This document shows positions 1-5,602 of a stretch of 6,170 nt of DNA, in pieces. The notes under the pieces are model-generated. The model did not search any database. It was not told where the DNA came from and saw nothing but the letters and a program-made list of their open reading frames with translations. Location: the NCBI GenBank assembly GCA_041685645.1, contig JAWLFI010000150.1:1-6170 (forward strand), read 5' to 3'. The stretch comes from JAWLFI01 sp041685645 (GTDB taxonomy: Bacteria > Bacteroidota > Bacteroidia > Chitinophagales > Saprospiraceae). Position numbers and translations under genes: made by a program. Every line of letters starts with the position of its first letter. Position 1 is the first letter of the stretch.

Positions 1-7
1 CCTCCCT

Positions 8-269
8 GCGTGAGGGATAGGAGCGGCAGGCAGGGCCGCAGCCCCGGCTAGTGCCATTATTACTAAATTCGATACAGACCAGGTCTTGATCTAAACAAAA
101 ATCTACTAGCGGCTTTTCAATAGCTATTTAGTAATAATGGCACTACCGGCCACGGGCGAAGCGGCGACAAATGAAGCCACTGCAGCCGATGGCCGGCCCG
201 GGGATGAGGCCCTGACTATGAGCGGATAGCCCGACCTGACCGAGACGAAGTCGAGGGAGGGGCACGCCC
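8..269 (+). ncRNA. Structured RNA/repeat element, Flavo-1-like (tentative), interrupted by a 97-bp insertion
   Basis: This is a GC-rich block without a gene that can be folded into nested helices. Positions 8-12 (GCGTG) pair with 263-267 (CACGC), 32-37 (AGGGCC) with 208-213, 42-47 (CCCCGG) with 198-203, and 146-152 (CCGGCCA) with 190-196. A 3' hairpin spans about 235-261. The 5' block GCGTGAGGGATAGGAGCGGC (8-27) and the 3' blocks GAGCGGATAGCCCGACC (220-236) and GGGAGGGGCACGCCC (255-269) resemble, from memory, a repeat RNA found between genes in Bacteroidota, possibly the Flavo-1 motif. The pairings are visible in the sequence; the family name is recall and was not checked. The inner part (49-145) looks like a later insertion. 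The element ends 61 bp before csaA, so it could be an independent RNA, a leader or a read-through processing site. Its function is unknown. Confidence 0.5.
49..145. mobile_element. 97-bp MITE-like element with perfect 20-bp inverted ends
   Basis: TAGTGCCATTATTACTAAAT at 49-68 is the exact reverse complement of 126-145. The 57-bp interior (69-125) is AT-rich and has no ORF; it contains a small palindrome, AGACC-A-GGTCT, at 76-86. The pentamer CCGGC sits directly outside both ends (44-48 and 146-150), as expected of a target-site duplication. The element is AT-rich inside a strongly GC-rich host sequence. Removing it with one CCGGC copy restores an uninterrupted CCGGCCA strand opposite TGGCCGG (190-196), a plausible ancestral helix of the surrounding structured RNA. 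It encodes no transposase, so it would need one supplied in trans; I cannot assign an IS family. Alternatively it could be a long hairpin arm native to the RNA. The flanking sequence is rich in CCGGCC, so a chance pentamer match is likelier than in random DNA. Confidence 0.5.
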
Positions 270-330
270 AGATCCAATAAAATAATACTCCATGTAGGGA
301 CTTTGAATTACTTCCAGTACATTTACAACT

Positions 331-663
331 ATGGATAGGGCTTCATATAAAGCATGGACTTCGCTGGATCTGCGCGTAGGCACGATCGTGGAGGCACTGC
401 CCTTTCCGGAGGCGAAACAGGCCGCCATTTTGCTCTATATAGATTTTGGTGATCTGGGGGTGCTGAAATCTTCGGCTCAAATAACGGATCGCTACGGTCT
501 TGAGGAGTTGAAAGGTCGACAAATTGTAGCCGTGGTCAATTTTCCACCAAAGCAAATCGCTCACCACATGAGTCAATGTCTGGTGCTGGGCGCACTATCT
601 GAAGGGGGCGTAACTCTCCTGCAGCCCGATCAAAAAATCCCGAACGGATCGAAAGTCGGATGA
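331..663 (+). CDS. csaA: CsaA-type tRNA-binding protein (export-related chaperone family)
   Basis: A 110-residue single-domain OB-fold protein of the family that also forms the C-terminal tRNA-binding domain of methionyl-tRNA synthetase. Its length matches known CsaA proteins (about 108-110 residues). Family segments are all present in order: DLRVGTIV (13-20), KSSAQIT (46-52), VVNFPPKQIA (68-77), LLQPDQ (96-101) and the C-terminal PNGSKVG (104-110). B. subtilis CsaA is known as a dimeric cytosolic protein with chaperone or export activity and tRNA binding; the role in this organism is inferred only by family. The ATG at 331 gives the normal family N-terminus, with DLRVGT close to the start; there is no clear Shine-Dalgarno site. 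The gene converges on dapD, and its TGA (661-663) is 2 bp from the dapD stop. It has no evident functional link to the lysine genes. Confidence 0.93.
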   Translation: MDRASYKAWTSLDLRVGTIVEALPFPEAKQAAILLYIDFGDLGVLKSSAQITDRYGLEELKGRQIVAVVNFPPKQIAHHMSQCLVLGALSEGGVTLLQPDQKIPNGSKVG

Positions 664-670
664 CTTTATC
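632..670. terminator. Candidate termination hairpins at the csaA/dapD convergent 3' ends
   Basis: Two overlapping hairpins lie where the genes meet. One has AAAGTC (652-657) pairing with GACTTT (662-667) around a GGAT loop; it can be extended by GAT (647-649) with ATC (668-670) across a 2-nt bulge, and it covers both stop codons. The other has ATCC (637-640) pairing with GGAT (646-649). Next to it is a run of six A residues (632-637), which reads as a U-run in the minus-strand transcript, giving a weak intrinsic-terminator shape for the lysC-dapD operon inside the last codons of csaA. The stems are short and the csaA tail is constrained by coding, so this is tentative. No T-run follows on the plus strand. 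Confidence 0.35.
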
Positions 671-1421
671 GCAAATAATCCTCTAGTTCGAGGCTGGCAT
701 CGGTTTTTTCGTCCCTGTACTTAATGATGAGGGCGCACTGCATTTGCAATTGATGTTCGTGGGCCCACTGGCGACGAGTAGAAACGGGGCGAGTACCGCT
801 GATGACCACTGCTCCCGGGGGAATGATAGCATCTGTAATGAGTTCTTCCCGCACGCAATCATACACCGGCACGCTTTTGGACAGCGCCACACCGGGGGCG
901 ATGACTGCACCTTCGCCGATTTGCACCCCTTCCACTATGACCGCTCCGGCTCCAATAAATGCATTGTCTTCGACGATGACGGGGGTCAAGCCAATGGGTT
1001 CCAACACACCTCCGATTTGCACGCCGGCTGACAAGTGGACATTCTTCCCAATTTGAGCGCAACTGCCTACCAGCGCATGTGAATCGATCATCGTTCCTTC
1101 ATCTACATAGGCTCCGATATTCACGTAAGAGGGCGGCATAATAATCACTCCGGCTGCGACATAGGCTCCGCAGCGAACGCTGCTCCCGCCCGGGACCATG
1201 CGGATCCCGTCCTTGGCTTGAAACCTGCGGGGTGGCAAATTGTGTTTATCTACAAACCCAGGGAAATGGAGGTCGCTCAATTCCTTGAGCTGTCCATCGC
1301 GAAAAGCAGACAAGATGCCTTCTTTGACCTCCCGATTGGCTTCCCATCTTCCATTGTTACGCTCGGCGGCTCGGATTTCTCCGCTTTCTAGTTGTTGAAT
1401 GATTTCTTTCCAGTTGCTCAT
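666..1421 (-). CDS. dapD: 2,3,4,5-tetrahydropyridine-2,6-dicarboxylate N-succinyltransferase (DapD)
   Basis: A 251-residue acyltransferase that would use an acyl-CoA, by family succinyl-CoA, to acylate tetrahydrodipicolinate in diaminopimelate synthesis. An N-terminal helical part (about 1-70, with VKEGILSAF at 32-40) is followed by a left-handed beta-helix of hexapeptide repeats (about 80-185) and a short C-terminal extension. Diagnostic segments are SYVNIGAYVDEGTMID (98-113) and VGSCAQIGKNVHLS (118-131), followed by GGVLEP (137-142). Asp113 aligns with the catalytic Asp141 of E. coli numbering. The protein is about 20 residues shorter at the N-terminus than E. coli DapD. It differs from that type at MIDSHA (for MVDTWA), MPPSYV (extra Pro) and FIGAGAVIVEG (for FIGARSEVVEG). 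The start codon overlaps the dapA stop as ATGA, implying translational coupling as the last gene of the operon. A DapH-like acetyl donor cannot be excluded, but the N-terminal half is DapD-like. Confidence 0.9.
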   Translation of the reverse strand: MSNWKEIIQQLESGEIRAAERNNGRWEANREVKEGILSAFRDGQLKELSDLHFPGFVDKHNLPPRRFQAKDGIRMVPGGSSVRCGAYVAAGVIIMPPSYVNIGAYVDEGTMIDSHALVGSCAQIGKNVHLSAGVQIGGVLEPIGLTPVIVEDNAFIGAGAVIVEGVQIGEGAVIAPGVALSKSVPVYDCVREELITDAIIPPGAVVISGTRPVSTRRQWAHEHQLQMQCALIIKYRDEKTDASLELEDYLR

Positions 1422-2305
1422 GATTGTGTCTGATTTTTATCCCACTCGAGGATCTGTTGGTGAAATTGATAGAGCGCCTCCGCATCTCGCATATCATCGG
1501 CATGAAGGGGCGGCAACACCTGGGCCCGGTCGATGCGGCCTTCGCGCTGTAATAAATACTTAGCAGGCACCGGATTGCTTGCGGAAAAAAGCGACTCCGA
1601 GGCTTTGCGCCAGAGATTAGCTTCATTCAAACTACCCTCGAGACATTGTCGGACATATCGATGCGTCGCTGCGGGCCACACATTCGAGGCCACGCTGACC
1701 AGGCCCTGACAGCCCGCCTGTGCAAATTGGGGCAATAGTGCATCATCTCCGCAAAATACGGGATGCCCATCGGCCGCGTTGATGTACTCTTTACATTTCT
1801 CCACATCCCCCGAAGCTTCCTTAATACTCCAAAAATTCTCGTGTGAACGCAGTCGCTCCACGGCCTCGATCGACAATGAACTGGCCGCGCGGCCCGGCAC
1901 ATTGTACAGCATAACGGGGCGTTCCACTGCATCCATCAGACGCTGAAACCAGTGGTATTGCCCCTCTGCACCGGCTTTAGCATAGATGGGCGTTACCATT
2001 AAATACGCATGTATGGGCTGGCTTTCCAACCAGCTTACCCACTGGAGTTGATCGGGAAGTCGATGGCCCCCAACTCCTACCATCAAGGGAATATCCAGAT
2101 TTTTACTGACGGCAAATTGGACGACTTCCTTTCTTTGCATCGGACTTACATTTAATCCTTCGCCTGTACTTCCCAAAAGCAAAACCCCATTGCCCGCAGA
2201 TTCCTGTTCTTTCAACAGCCTCAGCAATGAGGGGAAATCCACGGATCCATCATCGGTAAAAGGAGTGACTAAAGCCGTCCATAAAGGGTATTGTGAAAGA
2301 TCCAT
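1418..2305 (-). CDS. dapA: 4-hydroxy-tetrahydrodipicolinate synthase (DapA)
   Basis: A 295-residue TIM-barrel aldolase (E. coli DapA has 292 residues) that condenses pyruvate with aspartate semialdehyde to give 4-hydroxy-tetrahydrodipicolinate. The expected active-site elements are visible: GSTGEG at 45-50 (the GTTGES motif, with Ser46-Thr47 in the Thr44-Thr45 positions), Tyr108 in TPIY, and YNVPGR at 134-139, which supplies the catalytic Tyr134 and carboxylate-binding Arg139. The Schiff-base lysine is Lys162 in SIKEASG, followed by CGDDAL (185-190) and NPVPAKY (244-250). The Lys plus Tyr plus GxTGE set favours DapA over other members of the N-acetylneuraminate lyase superfamily, and the neighbours settle it. 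The ATG at 2305 is one base after the dapB stop (TAA-T-ATG), and the TGA stop overlaps the dapD start, so translation is probably coupled on both sides. Confidence 0.95.
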   Translation of the reverse strand: MDLSQYPLWTALVTPFTDDGSVDFPSLLRLLKEQESAGNGVLLLGSTGEGLNVSPMQRKEVVQFAVSKNLDIPLMVGVGGHRLPDQLQWVSWLESQPIHAYLMVTPIYAKAGAEGQYHWFQRLMDAVERPVMLYNVPGRAASSLSIEAVERLRSHENFWSIKEASGDVEKCKEYINAADGHPVFCGDDALLPQFAQAGCQGLVSVASNVWPAATHRYVRQCLEGSLNEANLWRKASESLFSASNPVPAKYLLQREGRIDRAQVLPPLHADDMRDAEALYQFHQQILEWDKNQTQS

Positions 2306-2306
2306 A

Positions 2307-2978
2307 TTATCGTTTTTTATTCAAATATTCAGCGACGCAATCTGTAAACTCATGCAATCCGGCGGAGAGTTCACCGCCGATCACCATTTCAGCGGCCCAG
2401 AGCGCTCCTTTGGCAAAAATACCGCGATCCCGCGCCTTGTGAATGAGTTCGATTTCCTCCTGCTCAGATGTGAATCGAATCTGGTGAATACCCACTACAT
2501 CGCCCGTTCTTTCGGAACTAATCTCTGTGGGTGCATTGAGCCATTCCTCCCACGAGAGCGCCGTCCCACTGGGAGCGTCCTTTTTGTGGGTATGGTGAAT
2601 TTCGTGAATGGAGAATTGTCCTTCCGGATACAGTTCCCGGAGCTGTCCCAATTGTTGAATCACAGGTCGCACCACATTCATTCCCAGGGAGAAGTTACTG
2701 GCCCGTATCCAGCTGACTTTACTGTTCTTTAATTGTTGGTCTATATCTTCAGGCCACTCACAGGCCGTCGTTCCGGTGACGACGGGCTTATTAGAATCAA
2801 TGAGCATGGGCAAATAGGATTCAAATGCCGGGCCGGGCAAAAAGGAGATGATCACATCGCAGTTTTTTAAATCCTCGGCCTGAGCGGGATGTGAAGAATC
2901 GAAGGCCGTCACATTATCGTGATAATCCATCACTTTACTTCCCGTCTTTCCTTTGCCCAGCAGCACAATTTTCAACAT
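2307..2978 (-). CDS. dapB: 4-hydroxy-tetrahydrodipicolinate reductase (DapB)
   Basis: A 223-residue NAD(P)H-dependent reductase that makes tetrahydrodipicolinate from the DapA product. An N-terminal Rossmann fold opens with KIVLLGKGKTGSKV (3-16), a form of the glycine-rich GxxGxxG loop, and contains TGTTACE (68-74). The substrate-binding domain carries HHTHKKDAPSGTAL (128-141), the DapB signature. In it, His128 and Lys132 align with catalytic His159 and Lys163 of E. coli. A conserved tail follows, including FAKGALWAAEMVIGG (188-202). It is about 50 residues shorter than E. coli DapB (273); the difference is mainly in the Rossmann half, where the usual loops after the glycine motif are missing, and no motif is lost. 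Short DapB forms of this size are, to my knowledge, common in Bacteroidota. The start lies within the end of lysC (7-nt overlap, ATGTTGA), so translation is likely coupled. Confidence 0.94.
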   Translation of the reverse strand: MLKIVLLGKGKTGSKVMDYHDNVTAFDSSHPAQAEDLKNCDVIISFLPGPAFESYLPMLIDSNKPVVTGTTACEWPEDIDQQLKNSKVSWIRASNFSLGMNVVRPVIQQLGQLRELYPEGQFSIHEIHHTHKKDAPSGTALSWEEWLNAPTEISSERTGDVVGIHQIRFTSEQEEIELIHKARDRGIFAKGALWAAEMVIGGELSAGLHEFTDCVAEYLNKKR

Positions 2979-4336
2979 CGTTCGATAAAAGTTTGGTGTA
3001 AATTCTGGATCGCCCGGGCACAGTCTTCGTCTTTAACCAGTATGTTTAAATTATACTGAGAGGCGCCGAAGCACATCATCCGGACATTGATGTCACCCAG
3101 AGCGGCAAATAGTTGTTTCCCCATTCCGGCAGTGATAAACATTCGATTGCCAATCAATGAGATCAGCGAATAACCAATTTCGAACTTTACCTCACCTAAC
3201 TTTTGTAAGTCACGAACGAGGGGAATATTCAGCTCCAATTCCTGATCTACAGATACCGCGACGCCGATTTCTGAAGTCGTAACGCAGTCCACACTGACTT
3301 CATGTTCGCGAAAAACGCGAAATATATTACTCATAAACCCAACGGCGTGAAACATTTTGGGCGTTTTAATAACCAGCAAAGACTGATGCAAGCGATGAGA
3401 AATAGCTCTCACCAGCGGCTGATCTTTTACTTCTGATCGGATGAAGGTCCCCCCCTTTTCAGGCTGAAAGGTACTGCCCACAAAGACCGGAAAATGTTGT
3501 TTCATAGCTGCTACTAAAGTTGTCGGATGTAATACTTTTGCACCGTATTGAGCCATTTCTGATGCTTCATCATAACTCAATTCCGAAATCGGCCGGGCCT
3601 TGGAATATATCTTTGGGTCACAGGTGGATATACCCGGAACATCTGTCCATATCTCCAATTGATCTGCCCACAGCGCTCCGGCAATAATGGACCCGGAGTA
3701 GTCCGATCCGCCCCGACCTAAAGTTGTGGTTGCCCCTTTTTTATTGCGACCAATAAATCCTTGAGAAACAATGATGGTGCCCGGCTCTATCGGGCAGTAT
3801 TTTTGTGCGAGTTCAGAAATCTCATCGAATAAGGGTTCAGCTTTCAGGTGTCGATCATTGGTCATCATGACCTCACGGATATCAAACCATCGAATCGCAT
3901 GGGTGTTTAGTTCTTTCAATGCTTCTGCAAACAGGAGCGAAGACATTCTTTCCCCGACGCTTAGAATTTGGTCTAATGTATTGGGAGAGCATTTCTTGAG
4001 CAAGTGAACGCTGAGAATCAAGGCCTCTAATTCCTTGAGAATTTCAGCAATCGCGTCCAATACGAGTCGGCTAACAGCCAGGTCGTCAGCGATCTCGAGG
4101 TGCCTTTGTCGGATAGTTTCCAGCAATTCATTTTTAGCAGCGAGATTTCCCAGTTCGGCCGCGCCGGCTAATTGCAGGAGCTGGTCGGTGGTGCGATAAG
4201 TGGCGGAAACAATGACGAAACCCGCCTTGCGCGCAATGGTTAAAGCAGCTGCTTTACGCATTGCTGATGCATCCTGCATCGAACTTCCACCAAACTTTGC
4301 AACAATCCTTTTCATTCTTTCTAAAAAATTCCGCAT
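2972..4336 (-). CDS. lysC: Aspartate kinase, monofunctional, LysC/AK III-like
   Basis: A 454-residue aspartokinase (E. coli LysC has 449) that phosphorylates aspartate with ATP, the first committed step. The kinase domain shows KFGGSS (14-19), SVGERMSSLLF (126-136), FDIREVMMTNDR (151-162), TTTLGRGGSD (203-212), WTDVPGI (230-236) and YGAKVLHP (264-271). Two C-terminal ACT domains follow (about 315-385 and 390-454). In ACT1, residues aligned with the lysine pocket of E. coli LysC are kept: Met328, Phe334, Ser348-Val349-Asp350 and Thr354-Ser355-Glu356. Feedback inhibition by lysine is therefore likely (inference). There is no homoserine dehydrogenase fusion. Met8 (ATG at 4313-4315) is an equally good start: it puts KFGG six residues in and leaves a better-sized leader for the promoter candidate at 4352-4383. 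It is the first gene of the operon, divergent from asd. Confidence 0.95.
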   Translation of the reverse strand: MRNFLERMKRIVAKFGGSSMQDASAMRKAAALTIARKAGFVIVSATYRTTDQLLQLAGAAELGNLAAKNELLETIRQRHLEIADDLAVSRLVLDAIAEILKELEALILSVHLLKKCSPNTLDQILSVGERMSSLLFAEALKELNTHAIRWFDIREVMMTNDRHLKAEPLFDEISELAQKYCPIEPGTIIVSQGFIGRNKKGATTTLGRGGSDYSGSIIAGALWADQLEIWTDVPGISTCDPKIYSKARPISELSYDEASEMAQYGAKVLHPTTLVAAMKQHFPVFVGSTFQPEKGGTFIRSEVKDQPLVRAISHRLHQSLLVIKTPKMFHAVGFMSNIFRVFREHEVSVDCVTTSEIGVAVSVDQELELNIPLVRDLQKLGEVKFEIGYSLISLIGNRMFITAGMGKQLFAALGDINVRMMCFGASQYNLNILVKDEDCARAIQNLHQTFIERC

Positions 4337-4351
4337 TTTGCGATTCCGGGG

Positions 4352-4383
4352 TAAAAATAAAGGGAATTTTGAGCATTTAACAA
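4352..4383 (-). promoter_or_regulatory. Candidate Bacteroidota-type promoter for the lysC operon
   Basis: On the minus strand TATTTTTA (4359-4352) matches the Bacteroidota -7 consensus TAnnTTTG at all but the last base. A TTG (4383-4381) lies 21 nt upstream, in the range expected for the -33 element. The implied transcript start is near 4347, giving a leader of about 11 nt to the ATG at 4336 or about 32 nt to the ATG at 4315. This is consensus matching by eye only, in AT-rich DNA. Confidence 0.35.
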
Positions 4384-4400
4384 TGCTGGTTGCTCAAAAT
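4366..4400. promoter_or_regulatory. Perfect 10-bp inverted repeat in the lysC-asd divergent control region, candidate operator or hairpin
   Basis: ATTTTGAGCA (4366-4375) is exactly repeated in reverse complement as TGCTCAAAAT (4391-4400), with a 15-bp spacer. A nested second palindrome, AGCAT (4372-4376) with ATGCT (4383-4387), shares bases with the left arm, so the two cannot form as RNA stems at the same time. The repeat is the main structured feature of the 135-bp gap and overlaps the spacer and -33 element of the lysC promoter candidate. It could be an operator for a dimeric regulator acting on lysC and possibly asd, or a leader hairpin. No known regulator consensus was recognised. Confidence 0.5.
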
Positions 4401-4432
4401 GAAATTATTTTCTTTTTTCGAACAAAAACCCA

Positions 4433-4440
4433 GAGATTTG
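4433..4440 (+). promoter_or_regulatory. Weak -7 promoter candidate for asd
   Basis: GAGATTTG differs from the Bacteroidota -7 consensus TAnnTTTG only at its first base. It would place the transcript start near 4445 and leave a leader of about 27 nt before the asd ATG at 4472. The expected upstream TTG is replaced by a T-run (4408-4418), so support is low. Confidence 0.22.
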
Positions 4441-4471
4441 TCCCACTTTCCGAGTAAAAACAAGATGTAAT

Positions 4472-5602
4472 ATGAACGGGCAAGCTCAAATTGGACTTAT
4501 TGGATGGCGAGGCATGGTGGGTTCTGTTCTTCTACAGAGAATGGAGGAGGAAGGAGATCAAAAGCTGGGCGACTTCCAACTCTTTTCCGCGAGTTTGAAG
4601 GGAAGGGAAAACAAGCTTGTCCACTGGGCCAATCCGAGTATTGGAGACCCGGAAGACATCGATACTTTGCTGGGCAAAAACTACATTATCACTTGTTCGG
4701 GAAGTAGCTATTCCGAGCGCATCCTTCCAAAATTGCGAAAAAATGGATGGAAGGGATATTGGATCGATGCCGCCTCATCCTTTCGCATGGCGAATCATGC
4801 CGTGCTTGCGCTGGACCCCCTCAATAAGGAACAAATACTCCGGGGGCTGGAAAGCGGAAAAAAAGACTTCATCGGTTGTAACTGTACCGTTTCCCTACTT
4901 TTGCTTTCCATTTCGGGCCTTTTGAGTCAGGGGCTCGTGGAATGGGTGAGCACACAAACCTATCAGGCAGCGAGTGGTGCCGGGGCGAGACAAATGGTCG
5001 AATTGGTCGAACAATACCGATCACTCATCAATCATACAGATCCCTCTCAGGATTTATCTGCCCTTCAACTAGAGGAAGCGCTGAGAAAACAATACGAGGC
5101 CGGTGAATTGCCCACGGAAAAACTCGGGGGCTTGCTCGCGTTCAACCTCCTGCCCTGGATAGACACCGCCACCGAACCCCTCGGACAAAGCCGGGAAGAG
5201 TGGAAGGCAGAGGCAGAAGCCAATAAAATTTTACATCCTGCTACTCCCCTCGCGATCGATGGCAATTGTGTACGCGTGAGCAGTTTGCGTTGCCATTCTC
5301 AGGCCATGACCATAAAATTGACTCAGGCCGTTCCACTTGATGAAATAGAAGAACTCCTACAACAGGCGCACCCCTGGCTGCGCCTGATTCCCAACGATAG
5401 AGCATCTACCTTGCAAGAGCTTCATCCCATGGCGGTATCTGGAAAACTCGACATACATATTGGTCGCTTGCGCCAGCTAAGTATGGGGCCTGAGTATATC
5501 AACCTGTTTTCGGTGGGCGACCAACTCCTATGGGGCGCTGCGGAACCCTTGCGCCGCGTGCTCAACATCATCCATAACTGGTCCGAAACAGAATCCGCTT
5601 AA
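4472..5602 (+). CDS. asd: Aspartate-semialdehyde dehydrogenase, E. coli (gammaproteobacterial) type
   Basis: A 376-residue NADPH-dependent enzyme (E. coli Asd has 367) that reduces aspartyl phosphate to aspartate semialdehyde, the substrate of DapA. The N-terminal cofactor loop is GLIGWRGMVGSVL (8-20). GYWIDAASSFRM is at 95-106. The active-site cysteine is Cys138 in GCNCTVSL (135-142). TYQAASGAGARQM (163-175) and GQSREEWKAE (238-247) follow, then the substrate-binding Arg268 (VRV) and catalytic His275 (RCHSQA). The end matches E. coli closely: GRLRQLSMGPE and VGDQLLWGAAEPLRR. Resemblance is clearly to the E. coli form rather than to the shorter (about 330-residue) form of Gram-positives and many other bacteria. 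Cys136 replaces the glycine two residues before the catalytic cysteine. The ATG at 4472 matches the family N-terminus. It is divergent from lysC across 135 bp, so joint control is plausible. Confidence 0.95.
   Translation: MNGQAQIGLIGWRGMVGSVLLQRMEEEGDQKLGDFQLFSASLKGRENKLVHWANPSIGDPEDIDTLLGKNYIITCSGSSYSERILPKLRKNGWKGYWIDAASSFRMANHAVLALDPLNKEQILRGLESGKKDFIGCNCTVSLLLLSISGLLSQGLVEWVSTQTYQAASGAGARQMVELVEQYRSLINHTDPSQDLSALQLEEALRKQYEAGELPTEKLGGLLAFNLLPWIDTATEPLGQSREEWKAEAEANKILHPATPLAIDGNCVRVSSLRCHSQAMTIKLTQAVPLDEIEELLQQAHPWLRLIPNDRASTLQELHPMAVSGKLDIHIGRLRQLSMGPEYINLFSVGDQLLWGAAEPLRRVLNIIHNWSETESA

Noticed and set aside
49..145. Intrinsic terminator
   Set aside because: The 20-bp arms are separated by 57 nt and no T-run follows on either strand; the flanking 5-bp direct repeat fits an insertion better.
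216..428. 70-codon minus-strand ORF across the RNA element and csaA start
   Set aside because: It overlaps the structured element and csaA antisense and has low-complexity Ser/Arg-rich sequence with no family match.
2190..2732. 180-codon plus-strand ORF
   Set aside because: It lies antisense to dapA and dapB, which have full family motifs; its translation shows no recognisable domain.
4337..4471. Lysine riboswitch (L-box) upstream of lysC
   Set aside because: The gap is only 135 bp and AT-rich, with one palindrome and none of the multi-helix junction expected of an L-box of about 170 nt or more.
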